NCBI GenBank assembly: GCA_025890175.1
Contig: JANPYM010000010.1
Span: forward strand, 2,138,075 to 2,202,074
Reading direction: 5' to 3'
Length of the DNA stretch: 64,000 bases
DNA from: Ciborinia camelliae
Lineage: Eukaryota; Ascomycota; Leotiomycetes; Helotiales; Sclerotiniaceae
How positions within the stretch are numbered: position 1 is the stretch's first letter; the number at the start of each line of letters is the position of its first letter. Position numbers and translations under genes: made by a program. Shown here piece by piece: positions 23,721 to 35,780 of the stretch. Below the pieces are notes generated by a model. It made no database searches and had not been told where the DNA came from. It worked only from the letters and a program-made list of their open reading frames with translations.

Positions 23721-25112
23721 GATATGCAAATCTATAAACAAGCCTCGATAAATAATCAATATAGAAAGGAGTTTTGAAAAGGAAGCGAGGAGTTGAATGT
23801 GATGACAAGTGTAAAAGAAAAGACAAAATGATTGCAAGAATGACAGTAAAAAAGTTGATGCAAGGTGAACTATGCAATAAAACGAGAGTTTGAGTTGGAA
23901 GTCTTTTTGTGATGAATATTATATTTTCTCTTTCATGTCTATGAAGGTAAACACCGGAGAGAGATAGTTCCGACATGGGAGATCAGATGAAGTTATTTAC
24001 CACTGGCCAGGTTGAAAGGCGGTGACTTTATTTATGAAGTTATCTTGAGAACAAACCACAATCATTGAGGAGAAAATCAGAATCATTCAATAACCAGGCA
24101 CATTTGACAAGATGGCAGAGTTTGCTCTTTGGGTTTCCCATCACAATGAGCAACAAAAATTGTAATTCTCTTCTAGCCTAGCAGAAGGAGAAGGGAAACA
24201 AACCCTGCCATCAATATTCAAGAAGAAAGCCCTTGCCATGAAAGAACAATGTGGTAGGAGGGATAGCTGAAAGACCTCACTACTGCAACCAAATTGTTCA
24301 TCAAAAAGTTGGACAGCCAGAATGACCCCTAGATGGAATGTGCAAAAACGTACCCAGATTACATATTTGGTAGGGGGAGAATGGAGAAACACCCTGATAT
24401 TAATGTGTAATAAAACCAAAAGACCTACTTGAAAGACCGGCTATGATTGGCAGGAAGATTCAAAGAAAGAACTTCACTTTAACAGCCGTATTAAAATGAT
24501 GTATGGATACAACCTATGGATAGTTAAGTTACTCAGGATCTTAAAACAATCTGTTGAAGATATGCCTCTACCATACTTATGTACACTTATTAGATCCTGA
24601 GGTCTCTACTGTCAAGTACAATAACCATGTACTTTCTGTATACAGAAGGTATCTCATGGCTATTTATCAATTGATATGTGAAATCTATGTTTGAAGTGAA
24701 GTGAGGGAATTGAATGTTTGACCCTGAGTCAGGAAATATAGTACCACAGTACACTAACTTAATCCCATCAATCATTTGTGAGGTCCTCATGTTACCAAAA
24801 CCTGGCATGGTACCCCTCCTTTCGTATTCACTCCTGAGAGGTGGAGTGGAGGCAGTAGCAGCACACAGATTGATTGATACATCAAGGCTGTATTTGATCA
24901 AATACAGCCCAGCTAATTAGCTATAAAAGGGCTTCCATCATCCCCCCACACTCCAACTTTTCTCCTTCCAAAAACAGAAACCAAAAATAACATCCCACTA
25001 CCAAACTTCTTCTTTTAAAAGAACAATACCTTTTCATCCTTGGTTTTATCACAACAAAACTTGATTTAGACAAGTCTGAACCTCTTTCACAACAACGACC
25101 TAAGTCTTGACA
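23721..25112. other. intergenic region upstream of the 2EXR gene
   Basis: Apart from a TATA box near 24922, no structure was recognised. Short frames at 24141-24419 and 24590-24901 show no protein-like features. Confidence 0.6.
24922..24929 (+). promoter_or_regulatory. TATA box of the 2EXR-domain gene
   Basis: TATAAAAG lies 184 bp upstream of the ATG at 25113. A CT-rich leader, usual for fungal initiation regions, lies between them. Confidence 0.5.
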
Positions 25113-26378
25113 ATGGCCTCAACAATTCAAGAAGCACAGGAACTGCTAGAAGTAGCCCCACCGCCACCTTCAAGAGTATTCCATCCGTTTCCTCGTCTCC
25201 CCATCGAATTACGAACTATAATCTGGAAAGCCTCCCTACCCTCTCGTGTAATTGAACTCTACGCCAAGCCGAACGGTTATTATCGCAACAGGAGAATCTA
25301 TTCATGGCATGTAGAAAAATGCAACTGTTTGCGACGATGTTACCAAGAGCCGGCAGTCGCGAGAGTCAACCATGAAGCCAGAAATATCATCAACAGCGGT
25401 GGGTCAAAATGTTTCGGGCAATGGATATATTGGGAACGAGATATTATATACATTGGGCAGAGAGTTCCGACTTTACATAATTCCGGCTTCTTGAATTACT
25501 TGGAGAAGCGAGGCCTCCGAGACAAGTTACAATATTTAGCCGTTGATTATGATTGTTGGGTATGTTCGGGGGAAATGAACTACGACTGCAATATTGGCCT
25601 TGAAGTGGCAACCTCACCAGCTGCCATGATTTCGCGGTTTCCAGGGATCCGAAATCTCATTTTAGTGGAGAGAAGAGGTTGTGATATTTGGAGAGATGAA
25701 ACCGAAATTCTAGCTCATTCTAACGACGACGACTCTCACAGAGTCGACGACGATACGGAAGCTGGAAGATGGGATTATGAAGAACAGGTTGATGAGACTG
25801 ATCCTGGAAGTAGCGCCCAGCACAATGATCCCTCGGTCTGTAGAAATGATAATTGTCCCATGCTCGATGAGTGGATGAGACCTACAATAAAGCGGCGGCT
25901 CATGCGTGGCAAGGATGGAAGTTGCGGAGTCGCTTTGGTATCGTTTGAGAAGCTCGAAACGGCCTTTTCGAATTCTCCTATTTTCAAAGGGGAGATTGAG
26001 AAGGATTGGAAAGACTGGAGGATGTACGATATCAAGACAGGCGTCGGAAAACTAAAACAATGCGGAAAATATCACTATCCAGGAGATCCCGACAACAAGA
26101 AACGGACGCCGTACACAATTGAATGCGCGTTTCTAAGAAATACGGCCCCTTCATGCATGATGGAAGATTCGAGTGGTTTAGAGAATGATTGGCTTCCCCC
26201 GTCAGAGACGGATTGGATGATTGACTTTCCGGAAGAGTACGAAACGCGAGACAGATCCCAGGACTTCCCCTCTGACCAATATTATCATACTCTCAAAGCC
26301 CTTTACGAAGCCGATGGTTATCCCCAGGGCATCCCGCGTCAAATATCTAGATATTTGAAAAATGTCAAAAATCTCTAA
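25113..26378 (+). CDS. 2EXR-domain protein
   Basis: A single-exon protein of 421 residues. The start is the ATG at 25113 (ACAATGG); an upstream TTG in frame adds two residues but is not a fungal start. Residues about 25-115 match the 2EXR family: FHPFPRLPIELRTIIWKASL, then SRVIELY, then a conserved VARVNHEARN block typical of these fungal proteins. The middle has an acidic Asp-rich stretch (about residues 208-235) and the C-terminal half has no recognised domain. The family is abundant in plant-associated ascomycetes and its function is not established. No signal peptide or membrane segment is present, so an intracellular protein is expected. It stands alone, with a hairpin-rich, gene-empty region downstream. 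Confidence 0.85.
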   Translation: MASTIQEAQELLEVAPPPPSRVFHPFPRLPIELRTIIWKASLPSRVIELYAKPNGYYRNRRIYSWHVEKCNCLRRCYQEPAVARVNHEARNIINSGGSKCFGQWIYWERDIIYIGQRVPTLHNSGFLNYLEKRGLRDKLQYLAVDYDCWVCSGEMNYDCNIGLEVATSPAAMISRFPGIRNLILVERRGCDIWRDETEILAHSNDDDSHRVDDDTEAGRWDYEEQVDETDPGSSAQHNDPSVCRNDNCPMLDEWMRPTIKRRLMRGKDGSCGVALVSFEKLETAFSNSPIFKGEIEKDWKDWRMYDIKTGVGKLKQCGKYHYPGDPDNKKRTPYTIECAFLRNTAPSCMMEDSSGLENDWLPPSETDWMIDFPEEYETRDRSQDFPSDQYYHTLKALYEADGYPQGIPRQISRYLKNVKNL

Positions 26379-27198
26379 ACTTTTGATATTTCAGTAGGAT
26401 TATACTTGGCGCTGTCATTTGCTGAATCAATATGCACGGGTTATCAGAGCTGGGCTTGAAGGGGGATAGTTTCAAGGAAACTTATGGAGTCCGAAAGTAA
26501 GGTTTGGAGCTGTTGATTATGATTTGGGGGTTCAAGCAATAGGGTTCATAAACACTTAGGGGCATTTAGCTATATTATAATTTTGCAAGTAATCAATTCA
26601 TATGACCACAACATGCTTGTTTACCATTGTGATTGTACACCCTCCTTTTCCTTTTGCTTCAGACTATATACTCATCTATTAAATCTTCCACTAACAAGGC
26701 TAACAGCATCTAATTCAAGAAAGCTAATCGTCTAGCCATCCCTCACATATCACGAGGTAAAAATCTTAACGCTTTGCAATGTATAGAGAATACTCATAAT
26801 GAATCACTTGAAAATATCTCGCAAATTCTAATCAGCGCCATGTAGGGAATACATATTTCCTCCGAGCATATATTATATAGTGCTTGAAGATAGATATTAG
26901 ATATACCCTCGAGGAATATAGTTGTGCATATGGGCCACTGGCATTTCGTCCAAAGAGTTTATTTTGTGGATTTTCTAATGCTATGTGAGGTGTAACTTGG
27001 ACTAAGGTATATAAATGTGAGGATGTAAAAATAGATAGGCAGGGGATGCTTTATATGAATGACATTATACATAGTTGGTAGTTTAGCCGTGAGATCAATA
27101 TCGGCAAAATATCCGTTTGTAAATCGTCTTTTGAGAATTATTGCATCAGAATACTCTAAAACATTTCATCTACGGATGGATATGAGATAACACGTGAT

Positions 27199-27269
27199 AC
27201 TAGCGCAGTTGCCTCAGGCAACTGCGCTAGTGTATTTAGTTCTCGAGTCTATCGACTCGAGAACTAAAT
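27199..27269. repeat. double hairpin element
   Basis: Two perfect hairpins stand back to back with two bases between them. Arm 27199-27213 pairs with 27217-27231 (15 bp, loop TCA). Arm 27234-27248 pairs with 27255-27269 (15 bp, loop CTATCG). The two stems have different sequences. The layout matches the double hairpin elements known from fungal and algal mitochondrial DNA, although this context looks nuclear. Confidence 0.85.
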
Positions 27270-28564
27270 CGACATGCACAACAATTCAAATTTAATTTAA
27301 AACTTCTTTTGGTTTTCTATATGCTAATAATTACTTTAATTAGAGGCTGGATTGGATTTTAAACTGGCGTGGAGTGAACGCCGTGGGCATATTGGCCTTT
27401 GAGTAAAGTAAAGGAGTGATACACTCCAAAGCGTAAGAGTTGCCGGGTAGAGTCTACGTGGATCTACCATCTCAGAGACTACCAACACAACTAATCAAAT
27501 AGATCCACCAGCGCAAGCCCGCTGCTGCGGACCCGAATTTTCCCAGTTTCACGCATACCCAGTCCTAACAGTTTCACGTTATCGAGTCTTGCAAGGATGA
27601 ACATCCGAGTCTTCGTCGTATTGGATGCGGTGGTGAAGATTTATTAGCCATGTTTCTGAAAGAGTGAAGTTGAAGTATTTATATTCTACCGCCATCGCTT
27701 TACTCTGCGATCTCAACGGCCTTTTAACGTAGGATAGATTTCATACGTCGTATCCAAGAGCCACCCATTTTATCCTTTGGAGCTTCTTACTAATGCGCAT
27801 TTGATAAATAAATTCTGTAACTTACTACTAGTAGTAACGGAATGTAAATATAACTTGTCATTCGAAATACCGGGTAAAGGAAAATAGCGGCTAGTCTGCT
27901 TCATGGTTTCCAATGGTCTAGACTATAGTCTAACAATGAAAAACCTCGACATTATTAAATCTAATTAAGATATTCAAATTTTTCGAAAGATTTAATCTGT
28001 CTAAGATATTCAATTGTGATCAAATATTTACAGCTTTTTAAACTTTGAAAATTTTATATCTAATCTACTAGTTCAGACTATTGAACATTCTAATCTGCCT
28101 TGATAAACTTGTACTTCGAATTCTAGAATAAAATTCGATAGCCAAACAGTATACTTTTACGAAATGAGAATTTAAAAAGAAATTTTTTCATCTAAGAATC
28201 TACTTCAAGAAACCTGTTACGATAACATTTTCAATGGGTAATACTTCGCTTAATCTACAACCCCTGTCACGGTACTGCTACCCACTCTAAACATCTAATC
28301 TCATAACCCTGCGGCTCTAAAGGACTTAAAAGTATACCGAGACTTCGCTAAAGTTTATTCAACTATTTTTTTGTTCTTGAATTTCCCTTTTATGTCACAA
28401 TATACTTTTTAGATTTGCCCTTGAAATGAGATAGAACGCTTTCTTAATGAATATTTTCTTATTCTTAATAGAGGATTGTGTTAAGAGTATGACTCTACCT
28501 AGGGTATGTGGGAAGCATAGGGTCGGATTGCTTGTAGAAATCGTAGAATCCACGATTCTTATGA

Positions 28565-28630
28565 GCGTAGCCGCACCTGCGCTACGCTAAGCTACTTATG
28601 TACGTAGGAACCGGAAGCGCTCTGCGCTTC
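28565..28630. repeat. pair of GC-rich hairpins
   Basis: GCGTAGC (28565-28571) pairs with GCTACGC (28581-28587). GAAGCGC (28614-28620) pairs with GCGCTTC (28624-28630) around loop TCT. Both are GC-rich islands in AT-rich DNA. Confidence 0.75.
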
Positions 28631-30534
28631 AATAGATTGTGATATTTCTAGGTCACTCAGATAAGTTTAAAACAGTAGAATTTGCTGGAAAGACTTTTAT
28701 GAAACTCGTATCGCGTAACTTAGTTTGAACACTAATACTTCATCGATATTTATATGAAAATATCGGTATATGCGCAATTCGAGGTACCTTTAGTGTTCTA
28801 TATTGTCTTTTTCAATTGAAACCTGCAACAAAAAGCTTAAAGAATTACAGCTTAAAAGCTATAGACTAATGGCTTATGGAAAGTTATCGAAACAGAACCA
28901 AATACTTAAGATACTGTTTTTTCCCAAACGGTTCCTTTTTTTCTTTTGGAAAATCCAAAAATTATTTATGATTTATTCATGTGAACACTCTACACAAGCT
29001 GGTATCGGTCCATCTGCATCCTCTACTTTACCTGCTCTTATATCAATTAGTAGCTCTTCCTTCCTACTCCCCAATTGAAATCACCCCAATTACTCTAGAC
29101 GCCAGCGTAAAAGGCTTGCGCTAGTCTTTCTTTCCCTGTTTGCTTAAACACCTGCAATTTGATATCATACAAAAGTAACTTCCTTGTATAGCGATTATGT
29201 ATTATAGGCGTTTTATTCGAATCAATTCGTTAATCTGCTGAAAAACAGAAAATTCAAAATTGTGTCGTCAGTGTTCGAGAACGGAATAGACTTTGAATTG
29301 CAATTTTTAAGTTGCCAGAATGAACAGCTAGCTGCTTCATAGAGGGTAAGAGTTTGAATAATGGTATAAAGAAATCTTATTCGAGTTGTAAAGCTATAGA
29401 GGAATGGAGGAATTATTAAAAGAAGGATGCGGGCTTAGTGGGTATAAAAATAATAATACTTTCCATTTTATGTATTTTAGTATAATTAGAGCCCATTTAT
29501 AAGATTCTTAACTGATTCTAGCGATTCAAGAGAGCATTGGTTTATCTAAGGAGTTTGATTATGTTTTTTGTACTGATTTAGCTTACTAATTGTTATTTTT
29601 GCTATTCATCTCCCATCAAACGCGTTGGCGGGTTCTAACTCTCTTTGAGGAGTCAAACTACTACAGATATCTTGAAAGGTGAAATGAAAATCACAGCTTG
29701 GGGAAACTAGCTTTGAATTCATCCGTAAGATGAAGTTAAGAAAATACATGCTTCAGCAGACTAACTTCCTTACATTTTAGTTAGGTATTATGATGCTTAT
29801 TTAGGGCTCTGGGAATCCAAGTATTGATAGGTCTTTGATTAACAATGGAACGTCGAAAATTAAGGAGCGAAGAATGATAAAAGAAGAGTATAATTCCATA
29901 TATTCTGTATCGAGCCGGAGAATGATTGCATGTTCTAGGATTAGTAATCACCAAGGGGCCCTAAAAGACACCTAAAGATAGGAAAAAGTTCTATGCCACC
30001 AAAAACGTATTTACGATATCCATTTCCTACCTATGTTATCCAGTTGGAAGCCTTTGAGTCGTTGTTTTGCACTTTTTTGAAAAACGTAGATTGTAAAGGG
30101 TAGGATTAGATAATTCCTAGTTCAAGTTGTTGTCGTCTTGATCCAAAAGAAAGTCTACGAACATTCATAATGACAATGACTAGTAGAAAATATAGAAGTA
30201 GAGCCACAACTAAAGCCTATTATAATAGATATTTCTTACTTTCGAATCAGGTAGCTCAAAGGTATTAGAATATCACCAGACGAATATCAAGTTAACTGAG
30301 TTGAAGACTATTATAAGACGAGCACAACGGGGCGAAAAGAAGTTTTAACAATATAAGTGTTAAGAATGATAGAAGATGTTGTGCATATGAAGACCAGCGT
30401 AGAGACGTGAGTTTCAAGCCGACTAAAAGTCAAGTTTTTAGCTGGATAAGGTATAAATTGCCTGTGAAGGGGGTCAGCAGAATACGAAGAATTAAGTTAT
30501 CAATTCTGCCACATTTATATGTGTTGCGATACCA

Positions 30535-30638
30535 GTGAATCTGCCCTGCAGATTCACCGGGGCGTGCGGCCGCGTGCGGCCGATATGCCCGCGCAGCGGG
30601 CATATAAGCTCTTGCAGATCGATCTACGATCGATATGC
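30535..30638. repeat. tandem hairpin cluster with three-base loops
   Basis: Stem 30535-30544/30548-30557 (10 bp, loop CCT) is followed by a GTGCGGCC direct repeat, then stem 30583-30592/30596-30605 (10 bp, loop GCA), then stem 30618-30624/30628-30634 (7 bp, loop TAC) extended by GCA/TGC after one mismatch. It is sharply GC-rich against an AT-rich background. Confidence 0.85.
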
Positions 30639-31616
30639 AATCACAATATACTACTTTACAAAACTGTTGATATCAACAAATACCACCGAGGTGATCCGAC
30701 AATATGAAAGTATTTCAATATTCTGGCAAGGACCTCAATTATGAATGACTTGCTTCAAACCATTTTACAATAAAACTTGTTGTGAGCATTCAAATTTCAA
30801 TATTGATGATATGAAATGAATCGTGACTTCTTTTTCATTTCATCAATGTTTCATTTTCATACTTACCCAATGTTCGCTTAAAATTCCTTTTCATGTTCAT
30901 TTACTTTCGTTAGAGTGTCATTATGGATTCGTTTTCGGATTCACCATGGCTCCAGGGGATTTCTTTTGATTTGGTGGATAAACTATAAAAGTCGATGTTT
31001 AATATAAATCCAAATCATATTCCAACATTGAAGCTATTATCTTTTAAATCATCGGCCGGTAGCTATTTGAACAAAAATATTGTCTGAAATGTTTAAACCA
31101 CTTTCATTTAGAAAAATATGGACTGTATATTACGAAATGCTCGATTCGGTGCTAGTATTCAAACTCTTTAAGATACCTGGGTGGCAATATTAAACGAAAG
31201 TTAGGATTGTATATGATTTTGGATATTGAGGCCACTATCCTCATATATAATGGCGATCAAACATCGAGATTTCCACTGTCGAAATCATCATTGAAGCTAA
31301 CATCTTCCAGAGTATGAGATAATAGTTTTTGAATGAGTTGGTACCACCATGGGGGTGGTGAAGACGGAATAGTACTATAGTATTGTATTTGTCATGCCTA
31401 GGCCCCTGCCTAGTGAATACCATACAGCTAGTCACGCAACCACCCTCTAAATTAGTTGGTGATCTTATGAAGAGGATCCTTTCCTCTTCAACATAGTTCT
31501 TTTATCAGATTGTATATCTACGATTCGACCTATGTGATTCAAAGTGACACCTATGACAGTATTGTATTTCGGGTTGTTTTCTCATTTATTCTATGGTTCG
31601 GATCGTATTTATATAT

Positions 31617-31805
31617 GCGTACCACTAGTGCATAAGCTAGTTGTATAGATCAGCGTACGCGCTAGCTATACATCACCCTCATGAAGGTGCCTGTAGTACT
31701 AAACGCTCCTATCATATGCTTATCCCAACATAAATCTATTAAGATGCTAACAATATAGTGATACTTATTGTCGCGATACTACGCAGATTCACTAGTATCG
31801 CGACA
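31617..31805. repeat. nested and long hairpins
   Basis: ACTAG/CTAGT (31624-31628/31637-31641) is followed by GTATAG/CTATAC (31643-31648/31666-31671), which has an inner AGCG/CGCT stem. Then a perfect 13-bp stem (31769-31781/31793-31805) has an 11-base loop. The 13-bp hairpin is directly followed by a motif shared with the 30.6-kb cluster. Confidence 0.8.
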
Positions 31806-33553
31806 GTTGATAACAATATTATACCACCGAGGTGATTCCAACACTTACAAAGAAAGTAAGACGAGAGTGACCTATTGTCAATTTGCATCACCAATATTGA
31901 CAGTTATTATACTCAATACTTTTGAGACTATAGATTAAAGTTTCGAAAGCTATATTAAAGATGGTCAGCTATCTCCACGCTAAAGACTAGATTATATGAC
32001 GGTCACACTTAAATGCATAATAAACATTCCGGCAGCTATTATTCAATGTTTCCGGGACAGCAGTTCAAAACTTGTAAATCTGCAACCCAGATCTTAAAAT
32101 TCGACATGAGATCTTCAAGGATATCAGAGAATGCTACTTGAATGGTCATTTAAGGTGTGAACAATCGAGCTGTTCTCGACTAATCATTTTAAGATTTGAG
32201 GCCTAGGTCTCAAGAATAACTAAGGTAACTTTAAACCTTCGGTATATTTTCTTCAAAGAGAGAGAATGACACCTTCCAAATGCTTGTCTAAATTTGAAAT
32301 ATTCAAGTGTTTCTCATTCGGCCCTCTTGTGACGTTAGATTCAAAATAGGAAAAACATCCAAATTCCTTTTCAACTTTTAATCTATCATCGCCCTATCAG
32401 CAAGACGATAAGCCTTAACTACTTACTACGCCCATGAACATTCAGGTACTTCCCATCCGAAGCCTTTCAAGTAGAAATCAAGAATTCTCTAAATATTTGG
32501 ATTTAAAATGAATATTCAACATATTTTCTTAGAGAACATCAGACGATAGTGCTCATTTCAGAATCTGAGCTTTGAACTTCGAAGCACCCTCGTCCCATAT
32601 TTTTAAAATGGCATATCATCAGTCCCAAAATATCAATAGTGATACAAGAAAATGAACCCATCAAAAACAAAAAGATACGACGATAGTGTTTAAAAGTCAC
32701 TATTAGTCAGGGACATCCGAAATACTCCCATCTGATCTTTTTGATGAATGAAACAGGCCAAAATAACTGATGAAGGTTCATTTCAAAGCCTATAAGTATA
32801 GGCCTAAAGCCTAAAGTATAGGGCTAAGGCCTATAGCTTTGGGCGTTAAGCGCTATATTTGCAGGGCTATACACTATATTTATAGGCTATTTTCATGAAA
32901 TGTTCATCAAAAAGACCTTCATTTTGATGAAGAATGAAGGAATTCTAACATCAAAATGACAACATTTCTGGCAATTTTCACCAACTAAGCTTGATTTAGG
33001 CATTCATTTTCATCAATTTCCTTTCATTTGATGAACATTTTAGGTACTTTTTTGACTTATTTTCTCCAATTCAAGTACTTTTGCCTTCATTTCATGAACA
33101 TTTAGGGTCTAATTTGGGGTAAATTTCTCCAAGTCGGCTGAAATTGCCCTCGTTCGAGGCAATTTTTGCCCAAATCAACACATTTGCACCTTCATTCACA
33201 CTCATTTTGATTTAAAACTCTCTCCAAGTCCCCCAGAAACAAAATTTCATCGTAGAAATTGGTGAAATCTCTCCAAGTCACCTCTTTTCCACTCATTTCA
33301 CTTCATTAACATCGACTATTCTGGTGTTTATTCCTCTAAAGGAAGCGTTTTGCACTCATTTCACCACATCAACATAAGGTGTTTTACGGTCTCAACTCAA
33401 GTTAATTGGTCTCTGAAAGCTACTATTTAGTTAATCTGAATTTTTCCTGGTCAATGATACTTCAAAAAGCTCCGCAGAGCTCAAAATCCCCCAAATCTAT
33501 TTCAAATCCGCCCAATTTACCATCGAAAACATCCAATCTCACGTCACAGCTCT

Positions 33554-34783
33554 CTAGAACATCATTGCTTCTCTTCTCAACAACCATAAACCAACCCATA
33601 CGTCATCAGCTAGAGGAGGAGTAGTATCCGGATTGAATTTCAGGTGGCCACCCCCTTTAACCTCGACCATGAAAGCCTCCATTGATCTCTCCGACAAGCC
33701 ATAGTGACGCAACCTCGCATCCGAGCCGGCAATCTTCGCCCGATTGAAGATGTCAATCAACATGTCGTGAGGAAAGTCCTCACCCTTGTCCTCGGCTTGT
33801 GGATGTAAGCGTCGCAGAGTAGTATCTGCGAGATATCGACGGAGAGGTGATCCACGAGGTGTCTTGGCATAGATAGCAGTGCAGACATCGGCGGGAAGTC
33901 CTTGTAAAGGCGTAAAGAAACGTAGAGACTCGATGGCGAGCATAGCGGCGTTCTGAAGAGAGGGCATTAGTACTTTATCGGCCAGGAACCATAGGTCGAT
34001 TAGCTTGGTCGTGTGCTCAAAGGCTAGTTCTTGAGACTTCTTGATATATTCGTTGAGCTGATTTCCTTGGAGGGTGCTCAGACCCACGCCCAAAGGCAAG
34101 TTCTTCCGGTCTTCGATCTCAAAATTGGCGATTGTGTTGAGGCTTCCTGTATATACCCACTGTATCAGCATTGCGAAGATCTCGCGGCTGGATTCTTCGA
34201 AATGGAGAGTCTGCGTATTAGATTCGGCAAAACCGGACTCGAATACTGCACCAAAGTATGGGGAGGCGTGTAATAAGAAATCTTTGTGCACGTAGAAGGG
34301 AGGCCCGTCTACAACGCCATTCTCTCCTTTGATATGGATTGCTACCATATCCATTGAAGCATTACTGTGATGTAGGAGTTAGTACTAGATTACATTGGGA
34401 TAGATAAGGAATGAAGGAGAAGATAATACATACCCCCAAGTTGGACCCTGACTTGTATTAGCAGCATCTAGATCAAGACGACTAAGTGTTCTAGTAGCTA
34501 GATCTCCAATGGGATCGTTGGTTAAACCACTTGCAGGACTACTAGCAATAAAGCTCGCTAGATTGGGTTGGCGAACTATAGGCTGATGACTGGGTACTCT
34601 ATGAGGAGGTGGTGCTTGCGGAGCAGACATGTTACCAGTGAGGTAGTCTCTGATTACAAGAGCATATGAACGGTACGGGCCCAATTGAACGGGGAGACCA
34701 GATACAGCTCCATACTGAAGGTTGGAAAAGTAGCTACCATTGGTAGGATTGAGAGGATTGACGACGTGGGGCCAGTTATTCAT
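33554..34783 (-). CDS. BTB/POZ-domain protein
   Basis: There are two exons, 34434-34783 and 33554-34364, joined across a 69-bp intron in phase, giving 386 residues. Residues 1-115 are a Pro/Ser-rich N-terminal tail. The BTB core follows, recognisable by MVAIHIKG, FYVHKDFLLHASPYFGAVF, TLHFEESSREIFAMLIQWVY and a later KLIDLWFLADKVLMPSLQN (helices A3-A5 region). This is the usual order for fungal BTB proteins, which may act as dimers or as Cul3 substrate adaptors. No Kelch, MATH or BACK partner domain was recognised, so the target is unknown. A second BTB gene on the same strand lies about 1 kb away, so this is a small paralogue group. The downstream end abuts the gene-empty hairpin region. Confidence 0.85.
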
Positions 34784-35780
34784 GATTGAGTAGGTATTGA
34801 GTTGTGTTCTTGTGATGGTTATGTAACGTAGTGGTAGTATTAAGTCGAATCGGTGTAGTAAAGAGAACCTAATCGCAGAGTAAAGGCTTCTAGAGATAAG
34901 TTAGCTGAGTTAGCAACGACTTAGGAAGATAGTAGAGCTACTTACAGGTTATCTGATCAAGTAATAGTAGTAATCAAGGCACTACTCGTATGTGCGGTAA
35001 GGTTATTCGAGAAAGAAGGGCAAAAGATCGATCTAATAGAGAGAAAATCAAGTTAGCAGCGCCAACGAGGTGGGAAAGACTTAATTGAGGAGTTATTCTT
35101 CAGCCTACCAGATAATAAAGACCCTAGAACTGTTTAATAACAGTGATAGATGTTGTTAACAGTCAGAAACCTCTTGAAAAGGTACGAAGAATCGAAAGGA
35201 ACTTCCAGATCACACGGTCGCAGAATCGGAATATCCACAAAAGAGTCTCTACAAGGTCGTTTCTGCTGGTTTCTGGATGGAAACTGATAGTATAGAGCCT
35301 AGAGAGTCTTTGTATGTAGATATATTGATGTGCAAAGAAGTATTGAAGAAGTTATTACAAGAATGTATGTTATTCAAAGAGTTGTACAAAGCTTGGGGAA
35401 GTTGGTATTACAGCCAAAACTTGAGGGATTAAATACAATCACATACCGTATATATTTTAGGGCTGTGCACTGGGTGAATTCATCTACTGAATTCATTGCC
35501 CATCGGTAATTACCAAAATGTTAACCCCGAGGAGACACTACCCCTATTCGGTCTCTCATCCGATCCCCTTTGTCTTCTCGCCTATCCCGAGGCTGACAAA
35601 GTTATTCTCCAGCAAAGAGTTCCATCTGTACCAAGAGATGAGGAGCAGCAAGTCCAAACCCATTCAACATCAAGATTTCTTCTTGTGTACTGACTACTAA
35701 GATGCTACAGCTAGGTCAAAACAAGCGAAAACCCTCCCCAGAACCCCCTTTCGAAGATTTCCGATACCGTTCCTATATAC
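34784..35780. other. intergenic region between the two BTB genes
   Basis: Nothing recognisable was found. Short plus-strand frames around 35496-35700 have no protein-like features. Confidence 0.55.

Larger units (their letters stand above)
26379..33553. other. 7-kb AT-rich hairpin-containing region without genes
   Basis: No open frame over 100 codons occurs on either strand and no exon chain with protein-like content was found. The DNA is AT-rich but not simple repeat. It contains perfect hairpins (listed separately) at 27.2, 28.6, 30.5-30.6 and 31.6-31.8 kb. The part from about 30.7 to 33.4 kb is full of quasi-repeats on TTTCATTTTCATCA and CTCTCCAAGT themes. It may be a decayed mobile element, organelle-derived DNA or structured non-coding DNA. 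The sequence alone does not decide. Confidence 0.65.

Noticed and set aside
24590..24901. 103-codon minus-strand frame
   Set aside because: No similarity pattern, hydrophobic segment or splice context; probably chance.
27199..31805. Mitochondrial contig or mis-assembly
   Set aside because: The flanking genes are spliced nuclear genes and no mitochondrial gene or tRNA cluster is seen; organelle-derived DNA remains possible but unproven.
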